Assembly: GCA_029783825.1 (NCBI GenBank)
Contig: JAREIK010003343.1
Span: 182,029-246,028 of the forward strand
Length of the DNA: 64,000 bases
Reading direction: 5' to 3'
Source: Sapria himalayana
Lineage: Eukaryota > Streptophyta > Magnoliopsida > Malpighiales > Rafflesiaceae
The translations under genes were made by a program, and so were the position numbers. Shown piece after piece: positions 37,209 to 53,540 of this stretch (position 1 is the first letter of the stretch; the number at the start of each line of letters is the position of its first letter). The notes beneath the pieces were generated by a model. The model did not search any database. It was not told the DNA's origin and saw only the letters and a program-made list of their open reading frames with translations.

Positions 37209-37933
37209 GACAAAGAGATAGACATATAAATACAAAGATAGATAGATAAAAAGATAGATATATAGATACACAAATAGATACACAAATAGATAGACAGTCA
37301 GATAGATAGATAGATAGATAGATAAAAAAAATATATAGATAGATAGATATATGGATAGATAGATAGACAGATAAACATGCAAATATATAGAAAAATATAT
37401 AGGCAGATAGATACATAGATAGATAGATAGATAGAAAGATATATAAACAAATAAATATATATACATATAGACATATTGAAAAAAACAAAGAAAGATAGTT
37501 AGATAGATAGATATACAGATAGATATGAAATTAGATAGATAGATAGACAGACAGATAGATAGACAAATAGATAGAAAGAAAGATAGATAGATAGACATAT
37601 ATATAGATAGATAGATAGATGATTAGAAAGATAGGTTGTTAGACAAATAGAAATACAAATAGACATACATATAGACAAATTGATAAAAACATAGATAGAT
37701 AGATAGATAGATAGATAGACACATAGTTAGAAAGAAAGAAAGATTGATAGATAGATTAATAGATAAATATTTAGATAGATAAATAGATAGACAAATCTTA
37801 TAGATACAAATATATATAGATAGATAGATAGAAAAATAATAAGACAGATAGATAGGCATATAGACAGACAAGTAGATATACATATATATTGAGAGATAGA
37901 TAGATAGATAGATAGTCAATTAGATCGAATGAA

Positions 37934-37965
<32 letters not shown>

Positions 37966-40900
37966 TAGATTGAAAGATAGACAAATAAATAGACATATAG
38001 AAAGATAGATAGACAGATAGATAAACAAATTAAAGAAATATAGATAGAAAGATAAATAGACATATAGATAGATAGATAGATCTTTAGATGGATTGATATA
38101 TAGATAGATAGATAGATACATAGAAAAATAGATACACAAATAAAGAGATAGATAGATAGATCGACATATAAATAGAATGATTCATAGACAAACAGATAGA
38201 CAGATAAATAGATAGATAGATAGATAGACAAATATATAGACAAATTGATAGAAAGATAAATACACAAGTAGACAAATAGGTAGATAAAAAGATAGACAAA
38301 TAGACAAATTGAGAGATAGATTATTATACAGACAGATTGAAAAATAGATATATAAGCAGATAAATAGATAAATAGATAGATAGAGAGATTATTAAATAGA
38401 TAGATAGACAACAAATATAGACCAATTTATAGATTGATTATATAGTTTGATAGATTGATAAATATATCAACAGATAGATAGATTTATAGATTATTATACA
38501 TATTGATAGAAAAATAGATACACAGATAGATAGACAAATAGTTATACATATAGATAGATAAATTGATCGATAGACAAATTACATGATAGATATATAGATT
38601 GTTAGATAGATAGATCGTAAGACACATATATAGACAAATAGATAGACAGATAGATAGACAAATAAATAGATAGATAAATATATAGAAATATAGATATACA
38701 TAGAGTAAGATGAAAGATAGTTGGATAGATAGATAAATAGAAATATAGATATATAGATAAACATATAGATAGATAATCAGATAGTCAGATATATAGGCAG
38801 ATAGATAGACATATAGATAGACAAGTAGATGTTTAGATTGATAGATAGATTGATAGTTAGATAGATAGATAGATTGATAGATAGATTGATAAATAATTAT
38901 AGATATATAAATGGACAGACAGACCGAATGATAGATAGATATATAGATAGTTAGTCACAAAAACACAAAAAAATAGACATATTATAGACAGATAGATAGT
39001 TAGTTAGTTAGAAAGATAGATAAACCGATAGATAGATGAATAAATAGATAGATAGATAAAAGATAGATTTATTGATTAACAAATAGATATATAGATGGAT
39101 AGTTAGTTAGACATATATATAGACACAAACATAGACAAATCGATAGACACACAGATGGATAGAATGATAAATAGATAGACTAATAGATAGGCAAATAATT
39201 AGACATATAGATATACAAATAGATAGACAGTTAGTTAGACATATGGAAAATAGATTGAAAGACAAATTAATAGACAATTTAATAGATAGATTAATAGACA
39301 TATTGAATGATAGATTGATAGACATAATGAAAGATAGATTGATAGACATATTGAAAGACAGATAAACAAACAAATAAATAGAGAGAGTGATAGACAAGAT
39401 AGATAGATAGACATATAGATAGTTAGATATGCAAATAGATAGGCAAATAGATAAACATAAAGATATACATATAGATAAATAGACTGATAGATTGACATAT
39501 ATACAGATGGATAGACATATAGATAGACAGATAGATATACAGACATATATAAATAGACAAATTTGATGATAGATATACAGACATATTGATATGCATATAT
39601 ACATATAAATACACAGAGAGATAGATAATCATATAGACAGATAGAAAGATAAAAAGATAGATAGATAGATAGATAGAAAGACCGATAGAAAGATAGATAG
39701 AATGATCAATAGACTGATAGATAGACAAGAATATAGACAGATTACAATTAGATATATATATAGATCAATAGATAGATATGAGTATAGAGAAAAGATAGGT
39801 TGACAGACAGATAGATAGACTTATAGATAGAGAGATAGATAAATAGATAGAGAGATAGACATATATATAGTTGGATGGATAGAAAGATAAATAGATATAT
39901 AGATGAATAGATAGATAGTCAAATAGACATATAGATAGATTAAATGAAAGATTAATAGATAGATTAATATTTAGATATATAGATAGATAGATAAATTGAT
40001 AGACAGATTGATAGATAGATTGATAGGCTGATTCAAAGATAGATAAATAGATATAGAAATTGATAGAGTAATATAAAGAAAGATAGATATATAAATAGAT
40101 AAATAGATAGAAAAATAGATAAACAAACAAATAGACAAATAGAAAGACTGACAGATATACAAATAGATAGAAATACAGATAAACAGATAGTTAGACAGAT
40201 ATATACACTGATAGATAGGTAGATAGATAGATAGACAAATATAGACTTACAGACATATACATAGAGAGACAAATAGATAGATAGATAGACAGATAGATAG
40301 GCAAACAGATAGATAGATAGATAGACATGCTGATAAAAAGATAGATAGATAGATAGATGTATATATATATACACATAGATAGATAGATTGTTTTATAAAT
40401 AGATAGATAGAAAGATAGAATCTAGATAGATAGAAAAATAGACAGACAGAAAAGATAGAAAGATATACAGATAGATAGAAAGACAAATATATAAATTGAC
40501 ACACAGTTAGATACACAGATAGATATACACATAGATAGGCATGTAGAGACAGAGAAAATTAGACAGACAGATTGACATATAAATTAGCAAATAGATAGAT
40601 AAATAGATAAACATATATGCAAACATATAAACAAGCATATAAATAGATATATATACAGAGATATATATATATATATTGATTGAATAATAGATAGTCATAT
40701 AGATAGTTAGATAGATAGATAGATAGACATATATATAAATAGATAGAGAGATAGATAGACATATAGATAGACAAATAGATAGATAGAAAGATAGATATAG
40801 AGAAATAGAAAGACATATCTATTGACAAATAGATAGTCATATCAATAGACCGATATATAAATAGACAGACAGACAGATAGATAGATAGATAGATATACAG

Positions 40901-42890
40901 ATAGATATATAGATCGATAGACAAATAAATAGATATATAGTTAGTTAGTTAGTTAATAGATAAACAAATATATAGATCTATATAGTTAGATAGAAAGATA
41001 GATAGATTTATAGACAGACAAATAGATAGATAAATAAACAGATAGATAGATAAACAGATAGATAGATAAATAGATAGATATATAGATATATAGATAGATA
41101 AATAGACAAAAAGTTAGGCAGATAGATAGGAAAATAGATAGACAGATAGATAGACAAATAGATAGACAAAAATTTAGATAGATAGACAAATAAATAGATA
41201 GATAGATAAATATATAGATAGACAGATAAATAGATAGATAGACAAATAGATAGATAGACAAATAAATATAGAGATAGATATATAGATATACAAATAGATA
41301 GATAGACTGATAGATAAAAACTTAGAATGATAGATGGATTGATAGACAGATACATAAACATATAGATAGCCAGATAGATAGATAAAAAATCAGATAGATA
41401 TACAATTATATTTAGATAGCTAGTAAGATAGATAGACAAATAGATAAACAAATATAATCGATAGATAGACAAATAGATAGATAGATAGATAGAAAATAGA
41501 TACAAACATAGATACACAAATAGATAGATAGATATTTAGATAGAAAGATATATAAACAGATTTATAGATAGATAGATTGATAAATAGATAGATAGATTGA
41601 AAGATAGATAGATAGAAGGATAGATAGATAGAGAGATAGATAGATATAGATACAAATAGAGAAATAGATCGATATATAGATCTATATATAGATAGATTGT
41701 TATATAGATACATAGACACATTGATAGACAAAATGATTGACAGATAGATAGACAGATAGATAACTAGATAGATATATAGAAGGATAGATAGATAGATGGA
41801 TGGATGGATGGATATATAGATGAATAATAGACCATTAGATAGATGGATATATAGATAAATAGATGGATTTATACATAGATATATAGACAAATAAATAGAT
41901 AGTCAGATAGATAAAAAGATAAGCAGATAGTTAGCAATATAAATAGAAAAATAGATTGATTTATTGATAGAGAGTTTGATATATAGATTGATTATTAGAT
42001 TGATAGATATATTGGTAGATAAATTGATAGATAGATTGATAGATAGATAAATAGATAGATAGAGAGATAGATATATATCAAATAGATAGGTTGGTAGATA
42101 GACTGATATATAGTTAGATAGATAGATAGAGAGATAGATAAAAATATAGTTATCAAGATAGATAGACAAATAAATAGACATAATTAAAGAAAGAATAATA
42201 ATTAGATAAGTTAGACAGATATATAATCAGATAGATAGATAGATAGATAGATATAGATAGAAAGATATATCATTAGATAGATAGACAAATAGTTAGATCA
42301 AATTAGATTGATAGAATGATAGATATACAGATAGATATATAGTTAAACAGATAAATTGACACATACATAGATAAATTGATAGATAGAAAGATAGACAAAT
42401 AGGTAGAGAGATAAATAGATAGACATATAGATATATAGATAGATAGACGTATAGAGAGACAGATACATAGACTAATAGATAGATGGATATGTATTCCTAT
42501 AAATAGATAGATAGACATATAGATATATCAATTGATAGGTAGTTAGAAAGATAGATATAGGTAGGTAGATAGATAGATAGACAAAAAGGTAGTCAGATAG
42601 ATAGATAGATTAGATTGATAATTAAATTGATAGATAGATTTATAAACAAATATATAGATATATTGATAGATAGATTGATAGACATATTTATAGGAAGATT
42701 GATAGATATATTGATAGATAGATTAATAGACATATAGAAAGGCATATTGATAGATAAATAGGCAGATATATATATATATATTGTCATATTAATAGACAAA
42801 TAGATAGATTGATAATTATATAGATAGATTGATAATTAGATAGATAGATTAAAAGATAAATATATAGTTAGATATATAGATAGATTTATA

Positions 42891-42954
42891 GACATATTCA
42901 TTGATAGATTGATAGATTAATAGACATATTCATTGATAGATTGATAGATTAATA
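42891..42954. repeat. 32-bp perfect tandem duplication in GATA array
   Basis: GACATATTCATTGATAGATT... (32 bases) at 42891-42922 is repeated without change at 42923-42954, pointing to a recent event. Confidence 0.85.
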
Positions 42955-43404
42955 GACATATAGATAGTCCTATTGATATACATATAGATAGATTGATAGA
43001 CAAATAGATATATAGATAGAGAGATATAAGATATACAGATATATAGATGGATAGGCTAATAGATAGAAATATAAATATACATATTTTAGATAGATAGATA
43101 CATATATAGATAGATAGACTGATATATAGATAGATAGATTGATTGATAGAAAGATAGACAAAAAGTTTATTAGATAGATATATAGATAGACAGATATATA
43201 TATATATATATATATATAAAGATAGATATATACATAGATAGTTAGTAAGATAGATAGAAATAAAAATAGATGTTTTTGATTGATTAATTGATAAATAGAT
43301 CGATAAATAGAGAGATAGATAGTCAAATAGATTGATTAATAAAAAAAAGAATGATAGACATATAGATAGAAAAATAGATAGATAGATAGATTAACAGATT
43401 GATA

Positions 43405-43480
43405 GAGAAACACACAGTTGACATACTAATAGTTAATTAGTTAGTTAGTCAAGCAGGCAGACATTCAGAATGGCAGGTAG
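43405..43480. repeat. Non-GATA patch in right array
   Basis: GAAACACACAGTTGACATAC followed by a TTAGTTAG run and CAAGCAGGCAGACATTCAGAA breaks the tetranucleotide register for about 75 bases. The origin is unclear. Confidence 0.6.
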
Positions 43481-44350
43481 ACAGATAGACAGATAGACAA
43501 ATAGATAGACAAATAGATAGACAAATCGACAAATAGACAAATATACATGCATACAAATATATAGATTAATAATAGATATGTCGATATACAAACCATTTGA
43601 TAAATAGATTTATAAATAGAAAGATAGACATATTGATAGATATAATGATTGATTGATATATAGATAGATAGACTGAAAGATAGACTAATAGATAGACATA
43701 TGGATAGACAGATAAATAGATAGTTAAATATATAGATAGACATATAGATTGATACATTCATAGAAAGATAGATATAAAGATAGCTAGACAGATTGATAAA
43801 CATAATAATAGTTATATTGATAGATTGATTAATAGATCGATAGATAAACAGATACATATACAGAAAGATAGAGAGATAAAAAGATAGATAGATTGTTAGA
43901 AAGACAGATAGACAGATAGATAAACTAATAAATATACAGAAAAATAGAGAGATAGATTGATAGTTAGAAAGATAGATAGATAGATTGAAAGAAAGATAGA
44001 CAGATACATAGATAGATAAAAAGATAGATAGATATATATATATATATATATATAAAGATAGACAAATAGACCGATAGATTGATAGATAGATATAAAGATA
44101 GAAAGATAGAAAGATAGATAGATATATTGATGGACAGATTGATTGACAAATTGATAGATAGATTGATAGATAGACAAATATATAGATAGATATAATGATT
44201 GATTGATTGACAGATTCATAGATAGATTTATATACAAATTTATAGACAAATATAAACAAAGATAGATAAACAAAAAATAGATGGATAGAAATGCACATAG
44301 TTAGACAAATTGATTGACAGATTGATATACAAATAGATAGATAGATAGAT

Positions 44351-44486
44351 AGACAGATAGATAGATAGGTTGATAGATAGATAGACATATAGATAGACAA
44401 ATAGATAGATAGATATATAGACAGATAGATAGATAGGATGATAGATAGATAGATAGACATATAGATAGACAAATAGATAGATAGAT
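44351..44486. repeat. 68-bp tandem duplication in GATA array
   Basis: AGACAGATAGATAGATAGG starts at 44351 and again at 44419, followed in both by closely similar sequence. The period is again a multiple of four. Confidence 0.7.
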
Positions 44487-46466
44487 ATATAGATAGATAG
44501 ATAGAGAAATAGATAGACAAAGACATAGACAAATAGATAGACAAATAAGTTAACAAAAATAAAAGTAGATCGATAGACATAAAGATAGATAGATAGACAA
44601 ATAGAATGATTGATAGATAGAAAGCTTCATACTCAGATTAGTAGTGAGATTGAAATACATATAAATACAAATATTGATAAATAGATAGATAAACCGATAG
44701 ATAGACACATAGTTATACAAATAGATAGACATATTGATAAAAATATAGATAGAAAGAAAGATAGATATATAGATAGAGAGATAAATAGATCAATAATGAT
44801 ATATAAATAGATAGATAAATAGATAGATATATATTTAGAAAGATATATAGAGAGATTAATTGATTGATAGATAGATATACAAATAGATAGACATATAGAT
44901 AAATTAATAGACAGGTAGATAGATAAATAGATAGACAGGTATATTGATTGATAGAAAATTTGATAGTTATATAGATTGATTAATTGATTGACGGATTCAT
45001 AGAAAGATTGAAAGATAGATATTTAGATAGATAGACATACATGCGGATAGATAATTTGACATATAGATAGACAAATAGATAGACAAAGATAGACAAATAG
45101 ATAGATAGATAAACAGATATATAGATTGATAGGAAGATAGATAGATAGATAGATTGATAGTACGATAGACAGATATATAGACATATAAATAGACAAATAG
45201 ATAGATTGAGAAATAGATTGATATATAGATTGACAAATAGATACAAATATATATAGATAGATTGTTTGATTGATTTATATTTTTATAGACAAATTAATAG
45301 ATAGATAGATAGATAGATCGAAAGATAGATATACAAACAGATAGATTCACAAATAGTTACATAGGTAGACAGACAGACAAATATATAGATAGATATATAG
45401 ACAGATATATTAATAAATAAATATAGAGATATTTAGATAGATAAATATATAGATAGATATACATATAGATTAACATAAATTAGACTTATAGATAGATAGA
45501 TATGTAGATAGATAGTTAGATAGAAAAACTTATAGATAAATAAATACAAAGATAAGCAAATAGATAGGTACATAAATAGATAGATAGATAGATAGACAAA
45601 TAGATACACAGAATTATAGTTAGATATATAGTCCTATATATATAAAGATAGATAAACATATAGATAGATAGATATATAAACATATTGATAGATAGATAGA
45701 CAAAATAATAGATATATAGATAGATAAATAGACATATAAATATAAAAATAGATAGTCAAACAGATAGACAGATAGATAGATAGAAAAATAGACAAGCATA
45801 CAAATAGATAGACAGATAGAAAAACTAATAGAGAGATAGGTAGATAGATAGATATACAGACCTATATATACATAGATAGATAGACATTTAGATAGATAGA
45901 TAGATAGATATACAAAAAGATAGATATGCAGATAGATAGATAGATAGACATATAGATATAAAAATAGACAGTCAAATAGATTGATAGATAGATATAAAAC
46001 TACAAGAAAATATTTAGATAGATAGATAGAAAGATATATAAATTGATATAAATATAGATAGACAAAAATATATTCATATAGATAGATAGATAATCAGATA
46101 GATAGATAAACAGACAAATAGAATTATAGATGGATTGAAAGTTACATAGAATTATAGACAAATATAAATATAAATAAATAAATAAATAATATATATATAT
46201 ATATATATATAGATTAATAGATAGACAGATAGATTTAAAAATTATTAGACAAATAGATAAATATATATAAATAGATAGACAAGCAGATATACAGATAGAA
46301 AGAAAGATAGATAGATAGACACACAAACAACCAAACAAACAAGTAGACATATAGATAAAAAGACAGACAAATAGATAGATTTATAGACAAATAAATTTAT
46401 AAATAGACACAAAGACAGACACCCAGAATTATAGGTAGATAGATTAACTAATTGATTGATAGATAG

Positions 46467-46497
<31 letters not shown>

Positions 46498-49400
46498 GAT
46501 AAATAGGTAGATATATAGATAGATAGATAGATAAAATGAAAGATTGATAGATATATTGATAGACAAATTCATAGACAGATTTAAAGACACTTTTTAGATG
46601 GATTGAAAGAAAGATAAAATTATAGATAGATAGATAAATCGATAAATAGATAGATCGATCGAAAGATTATAGAGAGATAGATTGATTGATTAAAAAGATA
46701 GACATATAGATACATAATTAGAAAGAAAGATAGATAGATATGAAGATAGATAAAGAGATAAACAAGTAGATAGATAGAGAGATAGATAAAATTATAGATA
46801 GACAAACAAACAAACATTCATATAGATAAACTGAAAGATAGATAGATAGATAGACAGAAAGATAGACTAATAGATTAATTGATTGAGAGATAGATAGATT
46901 GATTGAGAGATAGATTGATTGATAGAAAGATAAATAGATAGATAGATTGATAGACATATTGATAAATAGATAGATAGGTAGATAGATAAAAAGAAAGATT
47001 GATAGATAGATAAATAGTTAGATAGATTGATAAATAGGTAGAATGATATATAGATAGATTCATAGATAGTTAGATAGACAATTATATAGATAGATAGATA
47101 GAAATAAAGATAGATAGACAGATAGAGAAAGAGATAGATTGATAAAGAGATATGCAAGTAGATATACAAATAGATAGATAAACACACCAAACAAAAAAAT
47201 AGACCAACAAATATACAAAAATATAGAATGAAAAATAGACAAATAGTTAGACAGACAGATAGACAAATAAATAGACTAAAGATATTAAAAAAATAGATAG
47301 ATAGATATATAGATAGATAGATAAATAGATAGATAGATTGATATATAAAAAATAGACAAATAGATATATTGATTGATAGACACATTTATAGATAGAATGA
47401 TGGACATATTGATAAATAGATTGATATAAAGATTGATAAAAAATTTATTATTAGATTGATAGACAGATTCATAGATAGATAGATAGATAGATTAGATATA
47501 TTGATAGACAAATAATTTGAGAGATAGATAGATAGATATAAGGATAAAATAGATAAACAGATAGATAGATAGATTATTACATAGATAAATAGATAAATAG
47601 ATAGAAAAATAGATATAAAGATAGTTATATAAACATATAGATAGATAGATAGATAGATAGATAAATTGATAGATAGATAGATAGTTAGAAAGATATACGA
47701 ATACATATACATATAAATAGACAAATAGATAGATAGATAGACATATAGATAGACAGATAGCTAGAAATTTTAATAAAAAGAATAATAGGAATATTGATAG
47801 ATAGATTGATAAAAACATTGATACATAGATAGATAGACATATAGATAGATGGTAAATAGAGAGATAGATAGATAGACATATATATACATAGATACATAGA
47901 TTGATAGATACATAAAATGATAGATAGATGTATAGTTATATAGATATATAGATAGATAGAAATATTGTAAGATAGGAAAATAGAAAGATAGACAGACATA
48001 CAAATAGAATGATAGAAATATAAATAGATAAATAAATATATTGATAGATAGATATTTTGAAAGATTAATCTATAAATATATAGCCAGATAGAATGATTGT
48101 TTGATATATAAATTGATATATGGATAGATAGATAGATTGATTGATTGATAGATTGATATACATATTGATAGATAGATTGAGTGTCAGATTTATAGATAAA
48201 AAGATAGAATGATTGATAAATAGATAGATAAACAAAAAGATAGATAGATAGAAAGATCGAATGATAGAATTACATAAAGATACATATGTATAAAAACATA
48301 TAGATACACAAATTGATAGACAAATTGATAGATAGAAAGGCAAATTGATATACAGATAGTCAGACAGATAAATAGTTAGATTGATAGCAGACTAATATTT
48401 AGTTTGATAGACAAAATGAAAATAGATTAATAGAATGATTGATAGACAAATTGATCGACAGATTGATAGACAGATATATATACAGATTGATAAAAAGATA
48501 AATAGACATATATAAAGATAAATAGATAAATAGATAGATAGAGATGTAGATAGATAGATGTCTAAACAGATAGATTGATAGATTGATTGATAGATAGATA
48601 GATAGATAGACATATTATTTGACAAACAGGTTGATAAATCAATAGATAGCAACTTAGATTGATAGATTAAAAGATACATATATAGAAAGATAAACAGATA
48701 GACAAATAGATTGACAGACAGACAGATAGATAGATAGATAGATATACAAATAGATAGATATATAGATAGAGAGATTGATAGACAAATAAATAGGCAGGTA
48801 GAGAGATATATAGATAGATTTATAGATAGACAGACAAAAAGATAAATAGATATATAGATAGAAAGATAGATTAATAGATAGATAGATATATAGATAGATA
48901 GGTAGATATATAGATAGATAAATAGATAGTTAGACAAAAGCATACATTAATAGATTGACACATAGATAAATACATAGACAAATAGATTGACAGACAAATA
49001 GATATATATATATATATATATATAGGTAGATTAACAGAAATCATATAGATAGATAGACATATATATAGATAGATATAAAGATCAATAGATATATAGACGG
49101 ATATAAAGAAAGATAGATAGTTAGACTAATATAAAGAAAGAAATATAAATAGATATATATATAGATTAGAGATAGATAGACAAATTAATAGACAGATAGA
49201 TTAAGAGATAGATAGATAGATAGATACAGATATTGATAGACAGATTAATAAATAAATAGATATATAGATAGATACATAGATTATTAGATAGAAAGATAGG
49301 TAGATGGTTAGATAAATTAATAATTATATAAAGAAATAGATTGATAGACAGATTGATAAAAATATTCATAGATAGATTTATAGACAAATTGATCGATAGA

Positions 49401-50624
49401 TTGAACGATATATTGATAGATAGATTGATAGATAAATAGATAGAGAGATAGATAGATAGATAGATAGATAGATAGTTAGATAGATAGATATATGGGTAGA
49501 TAGACAGAAAGACTGATAGCTCTATACACAAATAAACTAAGAATAAAATATACCAATAGATAGATAGATAGATAGACAAATAAATAGATATATAGACTGG
49601 TAGATAGATAGATAGAGATATAGATAGATATATATAGATATATATATATATATATAGACAAATAGATATATATACTCAAAGATAGATAGATAGATAACCA
49701 GATAGGTATATATTCAAATTCATAGATAGATAGATAGATAGAAGGAAAGATAGATAGATGGATAGATAGACAGATAGTTGGATAGATATATAGATATACA
49801 AAAAAATAGATAGATAGACAGGCAGACAGACAATTTGATAGATAAATAGATAGATATGCTGATAGACATATAGATAGATAGACATATAGAAAGATAGACA
49901 TATTGATAGATAGACAGATAGATAGTAAAATAGATTAATAGATAGATAGTCAAATAGACATATATATAGATCGACATATTGATAGATTGATAGATATATA
50001 AATACACATATAGATATACAGATAGATATGTAGATATACAAAAAGATAGGTAGGCAGACAAATATATAGATATATAGATTGATACATAGATAGGAAAATT
50101 GATAGATAGATAGACACATAAAAACATTGACTGATAGACAAAGACACAAATAGACAAACAAATAGTTACACATATAGATAGATAGATAGACAGACAAACA
50201 TATTATAAAAAGATAGACAAATAGATAGATAGATAGATATATAGACACATAGACACATAAATAGATAAATAAATAGATAGATAGAGAATTAGTCTAATAG
50301 ACTAATAAGTAGTGACTTAGTTTAATAAATAGACACATAGATAAATTGATAGATAGAAAATTAAATACATAGATAGATAGACAATGAAATAGGTATACAT
50401 ATAGACATATAGCCATATATATAAATTAAAAGATATGTCGATAAATATATAGACAAAAAGCCATTTACTAGAAAGAAAGATATATAATTATATAGATATT
50501 CAGATAGATAGATAGATATATAGATAGATACATAGGTTAATAGATAGACAGATAGACATAAAGATAGATAAACAAATAGATAAATAAATAGATAGATAAA
50601 TATATAAATAAGTAGATAGTTAGA

Positions 50625-50768
50625 TAGACAGATTGATTGATTGATTGATTGATTGACTAATAGACTGTTAAATATAAAAGATATTTAAATAGTTACTGAA
50701 TTAGTTACTGAATTAGTTATTTAGTTACTAATAGATTATTATTTAGTTACTGAATTAGTTATGTAGAA
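50625..50768. repeat. GATT run and AGTTACTGAATT repeat patch
   Basis: A (GATT)n run is followed by about 100 bases without GATA, built from four or five copies of TTAGTTACTGAATTAGTTA-like sequence. It is the clearest non-tetranucleotide island inside the array. No gene is seen. Confidence 0.8.
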
Positions 50769-52238
50769 AGATAAATATATAAATATATTCAAAGATTGAT
50801 AGATTGACAAAAATATTCATAGACAGATATACAAATAGATAAATAGAAAGTTAGATATATAGATAGAAAGATAGATAGATATACAGATATATAGATAAAA
50901 AGATAGACATATAAATAGCTAGACAAATATATATATATATAAACTTTTAGATAGATAGATAGATAGACACATAGACTTATAGACTGATAGACTAATTGAT
51001 AGATATAAAGATAGATCGAAAAATATATAGATAGATTGACATATAGATAAGATAGATAGATAAACAAATAGATAGATATAGAGATTTACAGATGGATATA
51101 TATATATATGGATTGACTCATTTACTAATAGATAGAAAGTCAATTAGTTAGTTAGATAGATAGATAGATATAATGATAGATATTTAGACAATTATATAGA
51201 TTAATAGATAGATATATAGATATATACACAAATTAATAGATAAATAAAAATACATATATATAATTGACAAATAGGTATACAGATAGATATATTAATTGAT
51301 AGATAGATAGACAAGTAAAGAGATTGTCTGATTGATCGACAAATAGATATATAGAAAGATATATGGGCAGACAGATCGATAGATAGATAGATAGGTTGAT
51401 AGATAGACATTAAGACAGATAAACACATAGAAAATTAAATAGATAGATAAACACATTGACTTATAGACTGATAACTAAATGGCATATAGAGAGATTGAGA
51501 GATTGACATATATACAAATAGATAGATTAATAGTTAGTCATGTAGATAGATAAATAGATAAATAGTTATATAGATAGATAGATAGATAGACAGATATATA
51601 GAATGATAGACTAATAAAAAATAGATAGGTATACACATAAACATGTATATAGTTAGTCAGATAGATAGATACACTAATTGACTAATAAAAAAATAGAAAG
51701 TTAGGTAGATTGGTAGATCGATAGTTAGATAGTTGATAGATAGATATATAAATAGATAGATAGATAAACAAATAAACATATAAAAATTAGATTGATAGAA
51801 ATATAGAAAATTTGACAAATAATCAGAGAGACTATTTGATAAATAGTCAGACAGACTGATAAATAGATAGACATATAGGTAAATAGATAGAGAGAGAGAT
51901 GGACAGAGAAATAGAAAGACAAATAGATTTAAAAATAGAAAGATAGATAAATAAATTAATACAAAGATAGCCTATTAAACTGATAGATTGATAAACTGAT
52001 AGACTGTTAGATAGTTAGATAGATAAACAGATAAACATACACACACACACACACAAACACACACAAATAAACAATTAGAAAGATAAATAGATATATAGAT
52101 AAATATTTAGATAGATAGATAGATAGATGGAATGACTTATAGTCTAATAGACTAATAGACATAAAGATAGTTAGATAGTTAGACTGATTGACACAAATAT
52201 AGTTACATAGATAGATAGTTTGACACATAGACTTATAT

Positions 52239-52281
<43 letters not shown>

Positions 52282-52891
52282 GATAGATAGATGGATAGAA
52301 AGATATATAGTTATTTTGATAAATATATAGATAGATAAATAGTTTGATAGATAAATAGATAGTAAGATAGACAAATAGATAGATAAATAGTAAATTGATA
52401 GATATATAGTTAGATAGTAGGGTGATAGATAAACAGATAGATAGTTAGACAGACATATTGATTGATCAATAGATAGGAAGATATATAAATTTTAACATAG
52501 ACTAATAGACTTATATATTAAAATATAGATAAAGAGAAAGAGAGACATATAGACAAATAGAAAGGCAGATAGATAGATATAAATATAAATTTTTTGATAG
52601 AGAGTTAGACAAATATATGGATAAACATATAGACAGATAGATAGATAGACTCAATTTAATATATGAAAAGAGACATAGTGAGAAAGACTGATAGATATAG
52701 ATAGATATATAGATAATTTGATAGATAGACAAATAGATAAATATAAGATAGATAAATAGATAGGTACAAAGCTAGATAGATAGACAAATAGTCAGATAGA
52801 AAGATAGATAGAAAAATACATAAATAGATAGATAAACAAGTCGACAGATAGATAGCTAGATAGACAAAAGGTAGATAGATAAATATATAGA

Positions 52892-52980
52892 CACATAGAC
52901 ACATCGACACATAGACACGTAAACACATAGACACATAGACACAGACACATACACACATAGACACATAAACACATATACAT
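52892..52980. repeat. ACACATAG octamer repeat
   Basis: A run of GACACATAGACACATAGACACATA forms an 8-base unit (GACA + CATA) amplified about ten times inside the array. A similar patch lies at about 56642-56810. Confidence 0.8.
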
Positions 52981-53462
52981 AGATTGATAGATACAAAAAA
53001 AGATAGATAGAAAGATTGACAAATAAATATATAGGTAGAGAGACAGATAGATAGATTGACAAATAGATATTTAGGTAGATAGACAGATAGTAAAATAGAG
53101 AAATAGATAGATATAGGGATAAACAAATAGATAGATAGAAATATATTTTTATAGACAGATAGACTAATATATAGATAGATAGCTAACTAGATATATAAAT
53201 AGATAGATAGACAAATATATAGATAGATTGATATACAAATAAATAGAGAGATACATAGATATATAGATATATATATATACAAATATACTGATAGATAGTT
53301 AGATAGATAGATAAATAGACATATAAACAAAAGAGATAAATAGACAGATAGAGAAATAGTCAGATAGATAGAAAGACATATAGAAAAATAGTCAGATAGA
53401 TAGACAACTATATAGATATGCAAATAGAGAAATTGGCAGATAGATAGATAGATATATACACA

Positions 53463-53540
53463 CATATATAGATAGATAGATGGATGGATGGATGGATGGA
53501 TGGATAGATAGATGGATGGATAGATGGATGGATAGATAGA
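53463..53540. repeat. GGAT/ATGG sub-array
   Basis: A local switch from GATA to GGAT (GATGGATGGATGGATGGATGG) for about 75 bases, showing spread of a single variant. Confidence 0.85.

Noticed and set aside
43465..44580. 371-codon open frame on the - strand and dozens of similar frames throughout both tetranucleotide arrays
   Set aside because: A TCTA/TATC repeat has no stop in any of three frames, so long Leu-Ser-Ile-Tyr frames arise automatically. There is no domain, codon signal or start context.
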